Part shown: positions 12,935 through 20,239 of the stretch, in pieces
Layout of the letters: every line of letters begins with the position of its first letter
Position numbering within the stretch: the stretch's first letter is position 1
Assembly (NCBI GenBank): GCA_903839975.1
Contig: CAIMEH010000019.1
Coordinates: forward strand, 1-32,759
Length of the DNA stretch: 32,759 nucleotides
Origin: an uncultured Candidatus Berkelbacteria bacterium
GTDB taxonomy: Bacteria > Patescibacteriota > UBA1384 > 2-12-FULL-50-11
Direction of reading: 5' to 3'
Position numbers and translations under genes: made by a program
The notes under the pieces: model-generated
Seen by the model: only the letters and a program-made list of their open reading frames with translations
Databases searched by the model: none
Told to the model about the DNA's origin: nothing

Positions 12935-14422
12935 TTAACGGGCAACTTCGGCGAATCTGGTTTCGCGGATGACGTTGACCTTAACGGTACCGGGGTACTG
13001 AAGATCTGCCTCAATCTTGTTGGCGACGTCGCGGGCCAGCTTCATAGCGGTTAGATCATCTATCATCTCTGGCTTTACCAGTACGCGGACTTCACGTCCT
13101 GCCTGAATGGCAAATGATTTCTGGACACCTGGGAAGCTGTTGGCAACGTTCTCAAGCTCGGTCATGCGTTTGATGTACTGTTCGGTAGATTCACGGCGAG
13201 CACCTGGACGGGCAGCCGAGATAGCGTCAGCTGTTCGTGAAAGAATAGCTTCAACAGTTTTAGCTTCAGTGTCTTCATGGCTAGCTTCGATACAGTGAAC
13301 GACAGCTTCGCCCATGCCATATTTGCGAGCCAAATCGACACCAGCTTCAACGTGCGAGCCAGGAAATTCGTGGGAGACGGCTTTACCGATATCGTGCAAC
13401 AGAGCACCTTTTTTGGTGATAGTTACGTCGGCACCAACTTCACGTGCCAAGACTGAGGCAATCTGACAGACCTCAACAGCGTGGCTTAACTGGTTCTGTC
13501 CGTATGAAGTTCGGTATTTCATAGAACCAAGTAAGCGAACTAATTCTGGGTGAATTCCGTTTAAGCCAACTTCTTGAATAGCGTTCTCGCCGGCTTCGCG
13601 GATTTCGTCTTCAGTCTGATCCTGGGCTTTTTTAACCAACTCTTCGATTTTGGCTGGCTGAATTCGACCGTCTTTAATTAAGGCGGTTAGAGCCTTGTGG
13701 GCGACAGCACGACGGATCGGATCAAAGCTGGAAATTAAAACAGTTTCCGGAGTTTCGTCGATAACTAAATCTACACCGGTAGCTTTTTCAAAAGCTTGAA
13801 TATTTCGACCTTCTTTACCGATAATTTTTCCTTTTATCTCTTCGCTTGGTAGGTGAACATAAGCAATTGTCTGCTCAGCTGTCTGCTCAGTGGCAAGTCT
13901 TTCTATAGTAGTGGAGATAATTTCGCGAGCCTCAACCTCCCAGTGCTTTTTCATCGTCTCTTTCATGCTTCGAATCTTGCGAATCATGTCGTCAGAATAA
14001 TCTTTTTCGATTTTTCCAAGCAACTCAACTCGGGCGTCATCACGGGAAAGCTTAGAGACCTTCTCCAACTCTTTTTCTTGTTTTTCATGCAGCTTGTCGG
14101 CATCTTCTTTGGCAGCATTAATTGCGGCCGCCTTTTTCTCAAGCTCAGCTTTTTCAATCTCGATCTTTTCGGCGCGACGCTCAATATTCAGCTCGCGTTC
14201 ACGAAGCTGACTCTCAACCTTATCTAACTCTTTACGTTTCTCGTCTTCGGCCTTCTTAGCATCTTCCTTAACTTTCAATGCCTCTTCTTTGGCATTCAAG
14301 AGTAATTCTTTTTGCTTAGCTTCTGTATCCTCCTGCGTTCTTTGCGATAGGATAGTCTTGGCGACAAAGCCGACGACCAAACCGCCAGCTGCCGCTAGTA
14401 TCCCAATGGTACTTAGTGTCAT
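12935..14422 (-). CDS. rny: Ribonuclease Y
   Basis: Protein of 495 residues, close to the usual 500-520. An N-terminal membrane anchor (about 4-24) is followed by a long charged coiled coil (about 28-180), a KH RNA-binding domain with GKIIGKEGRN (198-207), and an HD hydrolase domain with LLHDIGKA (341-348, His343-Asp344) and the later EASHED. RNase Y is a membrane-bound endonuclease that begins mRNA decay and organises the degradosome in bacteria without RNase E. AAAGGA before the ATG is a good ribosome binding site. The HU-like gene follows closely. Confidence 0.97.
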   Translation of the reverse strand: MTLSTIGILAAAGGLVVGFVAKTILSQRTQEDTEAKQKELLLNAKEEALKVKEDAKKAEDEKRKELDKVESQLRERELNIERRAEKIEIEKAELEKKAAAINAAKEDADKLHEKQEKELEKVSKLSRDDARVELLGKIEKDYSDDMIRKIRSMKETMKKHWEVEAREIISTTIERLATEQTAEQTIAYVHLPSEEIKGKIIGKEGRNIQAFEKATGVDLVIDETPETVLISSFDPIRRAVAHKALTALIKDGRIQPAKIEELVKKAQDQTEDEIREAGENAIQEVGLNGIHPELVRLLGSMKYRTSYGQNQLSHAVEVCQIASVLAREVGADVTITKKGALLHDIGKAVSHEFPGSHVEAGVDLARKYGMGEAVVHCIEASHEDTEAKTVEAILSRTADAISAARPGARRESTEQYIKRMTELENVANSFPGVQKSFAIQAGREVRVLVKPEMIDDLTAMKLARDVANKIEADLQYPGTVKVNVIRETRFAEVAR

Positions 14423-14687
14423 TAAATTTTCCTTTCTGTAAGAATATTTTCATAGTTTTTTACTCCTCGCAGTATATGCCTTTGGCTTCACGACTTCAAC
14501 TTGAAATTTGACAGGGGAAGGCCGTTCGCCTAGCAGTCTCTTGGGCGAACGGCCAAATATTAATAGCCGAGCGGCGCTCGTACCTATCCGGCAAAGACCC
14601 CTGGTTCGCTAAAAAATGTGTTTATTTTTTGGCGAGGTCTTTACAGCAAGGGCTGTGTTATCTAGTCTAAATATAAGGAGAAAAAAT
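14423..14687. other. Intergenic region with two large hairpins
   Basis: No gene here. GGCCGTTCGCC (14520-14530) pairs perfectly with GGCGAACGGCC (14544-14554). A second, longer imperfect hairpin runs from AAAGACC (14593-14599) to GGTCTTT (14636-14642), with inner pairing TCGC/GCGA and AAAAAAT/ATTTTTT. A TTGACA hexamer (about 14508-14513) precedes the first hairpin. The pair could be a divergent-promoter control region or an attenuator for the following gene. Confidence 0.45.
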
Positions 14688-15314
14688 ATGGAAATAAATG
14701 AACTCATAAGAAAAGACCAGGAAGCATCCCTGGCAACCAAATGGCTTTTGCTGATTTTTTCAGTAATTACAGTTGTGTTTTTAGGTTACTACGTCTGGAA
14801 AACTTTATATGCGCCTGGTCCAAACATCACCATTATGCTCGGAAGAACAAACACACCGGCAGCTACTACTACCAAGACCACAACAACTACCACCACTCCT
14901 GCAGCAACTCCAGTTGTTGCCGCTTGGAAAACATATACAAACACCGACTACGGCTTTACGCTGACATTAGGCGATCTCTGGCAGGGTTATGAAGTAAAGA
15001 AGCTAGTCCCAACCGACGGCATGGCTCTGGCATATTACTATTTTAATATGCCTACAACTGATGCGGATTACGCCAATGCCACTTCGTCCTCTAGTGCCGG
15101 TTTTGCCTCAGTATTTGCAATAAGCGTTATGACTCCAGCGCAATGGACCGCACTACAAGCTGATGGCGGACCAATAAACGATACGATCATTACCCAGAAC
15201 ACCAACTCTAGTTATATTATCGGCTATCAACACGGTCAGGCTTACCCGCAGACATTAGCTGCGAATGCTTCGAATATCGCGACTGTAATTGCAACCTTCA
15301 AGAATACTCCATAG
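14688..15314 (+). CDS. Membrane-anchored protein with Thr-rich linker and PsbP-like domain
   Basis: AAGGAG about 7 bases before ATG 14688 decides this start. The 208-residue product has a short cytoplasmic part, one membrane helix (about 19-41), a Thr/Ala/Pro linker (about 53-77) and an extracellular domain starting WKTYTNTDYGFTLTLGDLWQGYEV. The pattern Y-x-x-xx-YGF-x-x-x-x-xx-W is typical of PsbP-like/lipoprotein domains frequent in small-genome bacteria. Function is unknown; a surface role is likely. Its leader may include the hairpin at 14593-14642. Confidence 0.75.
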   Translation: MEINELIRKDQEASLATKWLLLIFSVITVVFLGYYVWKTLYAPGPNITIMLGRTNTPAATTTKTTTTTTTPAATPVVAAWKTYTNTDYGFTLTLGDLWQGYEVKKLVPTDGMALAYYYFNMPTTDADYANATSSSSAGFASVFAISVMTPAQWTALQADGGPINDTIITQNTNSSYIIGYQHGQAYPQTLAANASNIATVIATFKNTP

Positions 15315-15356
15315 TTCTAGATAAATCCGTCGAAAACAGATAAAATGTATTAGCTA

Positions 15357-15429
15357 CGGGGTGTAGCTCAGTTGGTAGAGTGCGCGGTTTGGGACCGTGA
15401 GGTCGCTGGTTCGAGCCCAGTCACCCCGA
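15357..15429 (+). tRNA. tRNA-Pro (anticodon TGG)
   Basis: Acceptor CGGGGTG/CACCCCG, D arm GCTC/GAGT, anticodon stem CGCGG/CCGTG with loop TTTGGGA (TGG), T arm GCTGG TTCGAGC CCAGT, discriminator A then CA. A TAAAAT box ends 10 bases upstream. The DUF192 ORF begins 6 bases after the tRNA. Confidence 0.96.
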
Positions 15430-15435
15430 CAGAAA

Positions 15436-15942
15436 ATGAAGCTCAGAATTTTCGTTATAGTTCTGGCGCTTGGTCTCTTTATTAGCAGCGCGGTTTTATT
15501 AACCAGAAAATTATCTGGATCACTAAGTCTAAATGCTGCTGCAGTAACTACGTCAAGCGCGCCAACAGTCACGATAGACGGTAAAACATTCGTGGTAGAG
15601 ATGGCCACTACTATCGACCAGCAAACCCAAGGACTCTCGGGAAGAACTTCGCTCAACCCAAACAACGGCATGCTTTTTGTTTTTAATCCGGCCACTAGCG
15701 AGGCATTTTGGATGAAAGATATGAACTTTTCGCTAGATATTGTCTGGATTTACCAAAATAAAATCGTTGATATCTCTAGGCACGAGCCTGCCGCCACTGC
15801 AAGCCAAAATACCAATAAAGATTGGCCACTTATCTATCCTGCTGGTTCAGCAGACAATGTTTTAGAGGTTAATTCAGGCGCTGCCGATACTTTTAATATT
15901 GGCGATTTCGTTTTGATTAACGATCAATCCTCTGGCATTTGA
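15436..15942 (+). CDS. DUF192 family protein, membrane-anchored
   Basis: Protein of 168 residues starting at ATG 15436, right after tRNA-Pro; longer readings would begin inside the tRNA. An N-terminal hydrophobic helix (about 4-24) anchors or exports it. The DUF192 core is clear: FVVEMATTIDQQTQGLSGRTSLNPNNGMLFVF, then FWMKDMNFSLDIVWI, the YPAGSADNVLEVNSG strand and GDFVLI. The family is a widespread small beta fold of unknown role, often exported. The stop overlaps the start of the next gene (TGATG), so translation is probably coupled. Confidence 0.9.
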   Translation: MKLRIFVIVLALGLFISSAVLLTRKLSGSLSLNAAAVTTSSAPTVTIDGKTFVVEMATTIDQQTQGLSGRTSLNPNNGMLFVFNPATSEAFWMKDMNFSLDIVWIYQNKIVDISRHEPAATASQNTNKDWPLIYPAGSADNVLEVNSGAADTFNIGDFVLINDQSSGI

Positions 15943-16277
15943 TGGCCTTCGGCGAAAGAGTCGTCAGAATTATTAAAGAAATTCCTTACGGTCGAGTAAT
16001 GAGCTACGGCCAAGTTGCCGCAATTGCTGGTACGCCACGAGCAGCAATAATTGTCGGGCAAATATTGAAAAATGGTACCATCAAATACGACCTACCTTGG
16101 CAGAGAGTGATTAATTCCAAAGGATTTATTTCAATTGTAAATATGCAGTTTCCGCCCGAGCTTCAGGCCGAACTTCTGAAAACCGAAGGTATAGAAGTCA
16201 AGAAGTTTGATGGCCAGTTTTGGGTAGATTTACAGAAATACGGCTGGCTGCCAGAAGAAATTTCGGGTAAAATCTAA
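15942..16277 (+). CDS. Alkyltransferase-like (ATL) DNA-repair protein
   Basis: Protein of 111 residues. It is the DNA-binding domain of O6-alkylguanine-DNA alkyltransferase: IPYGRVMSYGQVAAIAG is the helix-turn-helix and PWQRVI (52-57) occupies the place of the active-site PCHRV. Cys is replaced by Trp and His by Gln, the mark of ATL proteins, which bind O6-alkylguanine without repairing it and pass the lesion to nucleotide excision repair. ATG at 15942 overlaps the DUF192 stop by one base; that coupling is unexplained functionally. A full AGT is not visible in the window. Confidence 0.9.
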   Translation: MAFGERVVRIIKEIPYGRVMSYGQVAAIAGTPRAAIIVGQILKNGTIKYDLPWQRVINSKGFISIVNMQFPPELQAELLKTEGIEVKKFDGQFWVDLQKYGWLPEEISGKI

Positions 16278-16285
16278 TCTGAACC

Positions 16286-16356
16286 GCGGGTGTGGTTCAA
16301 TGGTAGAATTCCAGTTTTCCAAACTGGCGACGCGGGTCCGATTCCCGCTACCCGCT
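16286..16356 (+). tRNA. tRNA-Gly (anticodon TCC)
   Basis: Acceptor GCGGGTG/TACCCGC with a terminal G-T, anticodon stem CCAGT/ACTGG and loop TTTCCAA (TCC), T arm GCGGG TCCGATT CCCGC, discriminator T then CA. A TAAAAT box at about 16269-16274 overlaps the end of the ATL gene. Its last 16 bases plus three trailing bases are repeated at 16401-16419. Confidence 0.95.
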
Positions 16357-16359
16357 CAA
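16341..16359. repeat. tRNA-Gly 3' end, left copy of a 19-bp direct repeat
   Basis: ATTCCCGCTACCCGCTCAA spans the end of the T arm, the 3' acceptor strand, the discriminator and CAA. The identical sequence occurs at 16401-16419, exactly 60 bases downstream. This is the form left by site-specific integration at a tRNA gene. Confidence 0.8.
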
Positions 16360-16400
16360 ACTAATATAATAAGGATAAAGGGAAACGAACGTAAGTGAGT

Positions 16401-16419
16401 ATTCCCGCTACCCGCTCAA
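16401..16419. repeat. Right copy of the tRNA-Gly 3'-end repeat (att-like scar)
   Basis: Identical to 16341-16359, but upstream bases do not continue the tRNA, so this is not a second tRNA gene. Only 41 bases separate the copies, so any element between them has been lost or the scar was left by excision. Confidence 0.8.
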
Positions 16420-16431
16420 CAATGAGGGATT

Positions 16432-16674
16432 ATGAATAAAACAACAGTAAACGAGATTGGTTGGATTGGCGTGATACTGATTATTATTGCTTACGCTGGA
16501 ATTACTTTTGGTTTCTTGAAAAGTGACAATATTTGCTATTTATTACTAAATATTATTGGTTCAATTTTCGTGGCTTACGAAGCTTACATAAAGAGAGATA
16601 ATCAACCAGTTATATTGAATATTATCTGGGCGTTGGTGGCTGTTTTTGGACTAATTAAATTCTTTGCGAGATAG
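16432..16674 (+). CDS. Small CBU_0592-like membrane protein
   Basis: Protein of 80 residues with three hydrophobic helices (about 8-28, 33-50, 57-76). The pattern GWIGVILIIIAYAGITFG ... YLLLNIIGSIFVAYEAYIKRD ... ILNIIWALVAVFGLIKF matches the CBU_0592 family of small integral membrane proteins of unknown role. GAGGGA shortly before the ATG is a ribosome binding site. It lies 12 bases after the right copy of the tRNA-Gly repeat, so it may be the first chromosomal gene beyond an integration scar or a leftover cargo gene. Confidence 0.75.
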   Translation: MNKTTVNEIGWIGVILIIIAYAGITFGFLKSDNICYLLLNIIGSIFVAYEAYIKRDNQPVILNIIWALVAVFGLIKFFAR

Positions 16675-16702
16675 CTCTGGATTTTTCCTCAGTTTCCGAT
16701 AT

Positions 16703-16708
16703 TATATT
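16703..16708 (+). promoter_or_regulatory. -10 box TATATT, leaderless arrangement
   Basis: TATATT ends 6 bases before the ATG at 16715, and there is no Shine-Dalgarno sequence; a convincing -35 is not seen. Confidence 0.4.
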
Positions 16709-16714
16709 TTCAAC

Positions 16715-17074
16715 ATGACAAATCGAAATAGAGCTATATTAATTGCGGTAATAATTGTTTTTGGTGCGGCATTAGTGTGGAGTTTTATTTCCATTAAAAA
16801 TCATTTAAATAATAAAAATAATTTCACCGCTACGACTCAAACATCGACGCCAGATCAAACCGCAGCTACAACCCCAACAAGCACTACTCCAGTTGCTGCA
16901 ACGCCGGCAAACAGCGCCACTCATTCTACGGCCAGTACTAAAAAATCTGCTCCAAAAACTACGACCTACAAAACAGTTACGACAACTTACTTTGTAGAGG
17001 ATTCTTCGTCTGCTTCGGCAAGCGCTGGCGTTGATGCCAACGGTAACGCCTGGGCCATCGCCAACGCCGATTAA
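16715..17074 (+). CDS. One-pass membrane protein with Thr/Ala/Pro-rich tail
   Basis: Protein of 119 residues starting at ATG 16715: a membrane helix (about 6-27), then a long low-complexity extracellular region rich in Thr, Ser, Ala and Pro, ending in a short segment (YKTVTTTYFVEDSSSASASAGVDANGNAWAIANAD). No catalytic motif. The architecture resembles surface-exposed stalk proteins of other genes here. The start is supported by the close -10 box rather than by a ribosome binding site. Function unknown. Confidence 0.6.
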   Translation: MTNRNRAILIAVIIVFGAALVWSFISIKNHLNNKNNFTATTQTSTPDQTAATTPTSTTPVAATPANSATHSTASTKKSAPKTTTYKTVTTTYFVEDSSSASASAGVDANGNAWAIANAD

Positions 17075-17106
17075 TTTCGGCACGTTAGAACATTAGGAGT
17101 AAAGAA

Positions 17107-17694
17107 TTGCCAAATGACAGCTTCGTCCAAACCTTAATTTCTGGTGTATTAGAAGTAATTCATACACCAAAAAGTAAAAGAATTCTGCTGACACCAGACG
17201 AACTCGACGATCTTAATCGCGACGTCAAGAAGTATTTGACGTTAGACAAAACCATAAAAACGCTTGAAAACCAGAGAGCTGACTGCAAGAAGCGAATTTT
17301 GGAAAAGGTCAGCTACAAAATTAGAGCTATTATTCACCTGAGAAGGAAGAAAAAGATAGCAATCTACCTAAACAGATTCCAGTACGAATTAGGCGAGTTA
17401 TTGGAACGAGTTGGTGATGATATCTATGAAACCGTGGTAGATACTGGCGCTCCGTGTCGAGTTGTTGTCACGGCAGACCAGGAAACTAGACCAGAGACTA
17501 TCGCCAAGCTCAGGAAAATTATCGAGAATGAGTTTAGCGGCACTGTCGAACCATTCGAGTCAACGCCATTAGAGACATTGGTCAGGTCTGAGTTGCTTTA
17601 CGAAGCTTGCCAAGATCCACCAATTAATTTATCGGGCGTTAGAACTCCTTCGACTAGTTTTTACGTCTACGAGATAGACGACAAGAAAAAGTGA
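17107..17694 (+). CDS. Hypothetical soluble protein with basic coiled-coil segment
   Basis: Protein of 195 residues using a TTG start at 17107, chosen because AGGAG stands about 8 bases upstream and no in-frame ATG exists nearby. Residues about 35-95 are highly charged and helical (LNRDVKKYLTLDKTIKTLENQ, then IIHLRRKKKIAIYL). The C-terminal half has a mixed pattern (CRVVVTADQETRPETIAKLRKIIENEF). No membrane helix or known motif. It lies 32 bases after the Thr-rich membrane protein and ends at a strong terminator. Function unknown. Confidence 0.65.
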   Translation: MPNDSFVQTLISGVLEVIHTPKSKRILLTPDELDDLNRDVKKYLTLDKTIKTLENQRADCKKRILEKVSYKIRAIIHLRRKKKIAIYLNRFQYELGELLERVGDDIYETVVDTGAPCRVVVTADQETRPETIAKLRKIIENEFSGTVEPFESTPLETLVRSELLYEACQDPPINLSGVRTPSTSFYVYEIDDKKK

Positions 17695-17710
17695 GCCATG
17701 TTCACAACCT

Positions 17711-17741
17711 GCCTCGCCCAATCGGGCGAGGCAACTATTTT
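17711..17741. terminator. Bidirectional terminator
   Basis: Perfect 9-bp stem GCCTCGCCC (17711-17719) / GGGCGAGGC (17724-17732) between two convergent genes, with ATTTTATT on the plus side. Confidence 0.8.
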
Positions 17742-18271
17742 ATTGCTGAAATAATTTCTTCGGCTAGTTTCTCGAGCCCTTCGTCACTGAAGTGGACACC
17801 ATCCTCTTCGTGATAATCCACTCCCGATTCCAGCATTGCCGGAAAAACTTTCCAAGAATCAATTACTTGAGAGCCTTCTTTTTTAGCAAATTCCTTTGTC
17901 GTTTCAGCGTATTTTTTTATTGTCTCGTTTGTAAAATGGTCGGTACTCTTCTCGTCAACAGGCGGAGCTATAAAATATATTTTCTTTGAGCACGAAAACG
18001 TCTCGGAAATCTTCTGCAGGTTGGAGACGAAGTTATTAAGCTCGACATGTTTTCTTGCTCCCGAATCGTTGGTGCCAAAAGAGAAAACAACAAAGTCTGG
18101 TTTTAATCGAGCAATGTATTCAGATTTTTTTACCCCGTCTTCGGTACTCCAGCCAGAAGTAGCGCAGTTATAGACTTCCATGCCGGCACCCTGCTCAACC
18201 TCTTGGGCGTTTGTGTCGTAGAAATTTGCCAGCAAACTATCGCCAAAAAGTATTACTTTTTTCTTGTCCAT
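17735..18271 (-). CDS. SGNH/GDSL hydrolase (esterase-like)
   Basis: Protein of 178 residues. FGDSL (9-13) is block I with nucleophile Ser12, the block II Gly lies in the CATSGWS segment, FGTND (65-69) is block III with the oxyanion Asn, and DGVHFSDEG holds the catalytic Asp-x-x-His of block V. There is no signal peptide, so it probably acts in the cytoplasm on acyl or acetyl esters, though the substrate is not inferable. Its ATG is one base after the LepA stop, so it is co-transcribed with lepA. Confidence 0.9.
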   Translation of the reverse strand: MDKKKVILFGDSLLANFYDTNAQEVEQGAGMEVYNCATSGWSTEDGVKKSEYIARLKPDFVVFSFGTNDSGARKHVELNNFVSNLQKISETFSCSKKIYFIAPPVDEKSTDHFTNETIKKYAETTKEFAKKEGSQVIDSWKVFPAMLESGVDYHEEDGVHFSDEGLEKLAEEIISAIK

Positions 18272-18272
18272 A

Positions 18273-19979
18273 TTACTTTCTTAGCAGTTCAATAAAGACT
18301 TCGCTAGGGACTTCGACGCGACCGAGGTGTCGCATCCGTTTTTTACCTTTTTTCTGCTTGTCCAAAAGTTTATTTTTTCGAGTAACATCACCGCCATAAA
18401 GTTTAGCGATAACGTCTTTGCGGAAAGCCGAGATGTCGGCACGAGCAATAATTTTGCCACCGATAGCTGCCTGCAAAACCACTTCAAAGTTCTGACGCGG
18501 GATTAATTCTTTTAATCTTTCAACTAAGTGGCGACCGTAACGGTCGGCACGTTCACGCACCATATACTGCGTTAAGGCATCGATTTTTTCACCAGCAACA
18601 AGTAAGTCAACTGCGACTAAATCGGCGCTTCGATATTCTTTTAGCTGATAATCCATCGAGCCAAAGCCAGAGGTCTGTGATTTTAATTGATCGTAAAAAT
18701 CGATAATTACTTCCGAGAGCGGAGCTTCAAATTTACAAATAACCCGGTCGCTAACGTAATCAACCGACACAAAAGTTGCGCGGTGCTTTGAAGCTAACTC
18801 AGAAACAATTCCGTAATAAATTTGTGGAGCGACAACTTCCAAATCCACCCACGGTTCCTGCCAGCCTTCTTTAGTGTTTTGGTAGGCCACCGTTGGCGTG
18901 GTCACTAAAACGTTAACATCAAATTCGCGCAGCAATCTTTCTTTAATTATCTCTAAGTGAAGTAGCCCTAGGAAGCCCACATTGTATCCTGGTCCAAGAG
19001 CTTTGGAGTTGACTGGCTCATAAGTTAGCGAGGCATCGCTTAATTTTAATTTATCTAAACCGACAGTTAGCTCACGCTCTTGGCCAGATTCAGGAAAGAA
19101 CGAGGCGTAGAGCATTGGTTTTGGTGTCTGGTAACCGGGCAGTGAGTTGATATTTGGCGAACTAACGATAGTGTCGCCAACGCGACAGTCATGAACTGTC
19201 TTCAAGCCAGTTGCAACGTAGCCGATCTCACCGTTCTCCAAAGTTGGCTGCTCAAATCGTTTGATTTGGAGGTAGCCGTCTTGAATACAATCGTAAGAAA
19301 TATCAGTAGCTTTCATCGTTAGCCGCTCGCCTTTTTTTAGTTGACCATCAACAACTTTGACGTAAGCAACCACTCCTAAAAACTGATCAAAAAATGAATC
19401 AAAAACTAAAGCGCGAAGCGGTTTTTCGGGATTGCTCATCGGAGCAGGAATTTTTTCGGCAATTTTCTGCAATAGCTCATCAACTCCCTCGCCAGTTTTG
19501 CCGGAAACGAAACAGATGTCTTCGTAATCACAGCCGATCAATTCAATCAGCTGTTCGGCTGTTTTCTCGCTCTGAGCGGTTGGCAGATCAATTTTATTGA
19601 CGACAGGAATTATTTTTAAATTTTGTTCTTGGGCAAGATGTAAATTGGTTAAAGTTTGTGCCTGAATTCCCTGGCTAGCGTCAACAAGCAATAAAACACC
19701 TTCAACTGCCGCCATAGAGCGAGAAACTTCGTAACCAAAGTCGACGTGTCCAGGAGTATCAATTAAATTTAATTGGTAATTAATTCCGTCATTGGCATAA
19801 AACATCCGAGCTGGGTTAAGTTTGATGGTAATACCCTTCTCTTTCTCTAGATCCATAGTATCTAAGAGTTGGTTGCCGCTACCTTTTTTGACGGCACCAG
19901 TTTGTTCCAGCAAGCGATCGGCAAGTGTAGACTTACCGTGGTCAATGTGAGCAATGATTGCGAAATTCCTTATTTCCAT
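18273..19979 (-). CDS. lepA: Elongation factor 4 (LepA), ribosome-associated GTPase
   Basis: Protein of 568 residues, slightly shorter than the usual 595-600. GTPase motifs HIDHGKST (11-18), DTPGHVD (74-80) and NKID (128-131) are intact, followed by domains II, III and V and the LepA-specific C-terminal domain ending KKRMRHLGRVEVPSEVFIELLRK, which is slightly trimmed. LepA acts on the ribosome during initiation or back-translocation. TAAAAT on the minus strand (plus 19990-19995) ends 10 bases before the ATG and no Shine-Dalgarno is seen, so the mRNA is probably nearly leaderless. The SGNH hydrolase gene follows. Confidence 0.97.
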   Translation of the reverse strand: MEIRNFAIIAHIDHGKSTLADRLLEQTGAVKKGSGNQLLDTMDLEKEKGITIKLNPARMFYANDGINYQLNLIDTPGHVDFGYEVSRSMAAVEGVLLLVDASQGIQAQTLTNLHLAQEQNLKIIPVVNKIDLPTAQSEKTAEQLIELIGCDYEDICFVSGKTGEGVDELLQKIAEKIPAPMSNPEKPLRALVFDSFFDQFLGVVAYVKVVDGQLKKGERLTMKATDISYDCIQDGYLQIKRFEQPTLENGEIGYVATGLKTVHDCRVGDTIVSSPNINSLPGYQTPKPMLYASFFPESGQERELTVGLDKLKLSDASLTYEPVNSKALGPGYNVGFLGLLHLEIIKERLLREFDVNVLVTTPTVAYQNTKEGWQEPWVDLEVVAPQIYYGIVSELASKHRATFVSVDYVSDRVICKFEAPLSEVIIDFYDQLKSQTSGFGSMDYQLKEYRSADLVAVDLLVAGEKIDALTQYMVRERADRYGRHLVERLKELIPRQNFEVVLQAAIGGKIIARADISAFRKDVIAKLYGGDVTRKNKLLDKQKKGKKRMRHLGRVEVPSEVFIELLRK

Positions 19980-20017
19980 AAGTAGGTCAATTTTACCTTA
20001 AAACAGGGGGAAAGTCT

Positions 20018-20239
20018 TTACAGCAAGCCTTGACGGCGAAGAATATACCAAGCAACTGCCAGTAATATTATCGTGACAATCAAAATAGTAACAATACCAA
20101 AGCAACCCGAGCGGTGACGATACTTGTCTAGGTCTTTGTAGAATTCACGCCCAACCTTACCCTTTTCCTGCTCAACTGGGTTTGGTGTTGGGGCTTCAAT
20201 TTTTTGAGAATTTTTTTGAATATCGGTTATATTAGTCAT
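20018..20239 (-). CDS. Small one-pass membrane protein
   Basis: Protein of 73 residues from ATG 20239. This ATG overlaps the murJ stop by 8 bases (ATGACTAA), a typical coupled start; an upstream in-frame codon at 20257 is less likely. A charged N-terminal half with a Pro-rich stretch (KIEAPTPNPVEQEKGKVGREFYKDL) precedes one membrane helix (about 47-66) and a short basic tail (YILRRQGLL). No known family. As last gene of the dockerin-cohesin-murJ operon it may be an accessory factor for that system or for MurJ. Confidence 0.65.
   Translation of the reverse strand: MTNITDIQKNSQKIEAPTPNPVEQEKGKVGREFYKDLDKYRHRSGCFGIVTILIVTIILLAVAWYILRRQGLL

Noticed and set aside
15942-16277. Active O6-alkylguanine-DNA methyltransferase
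   Set aside because: The acceptor Cys is Trp in PWQRV, so the protein cannot take up the alkyl group.
16401-16419. Second tRNA-Gly gene
   Set aside because: Only the 3' 19 bases match; no D arm, anticodon arm or 5' acceptor strand precede it.
14635-20030. 14-base match GTCTTTACAGCAAG near 14638 and 20014 as a repeat element
   Set aside because: A single 14-base match is expected by chance in a window this size, and the flanks differ.
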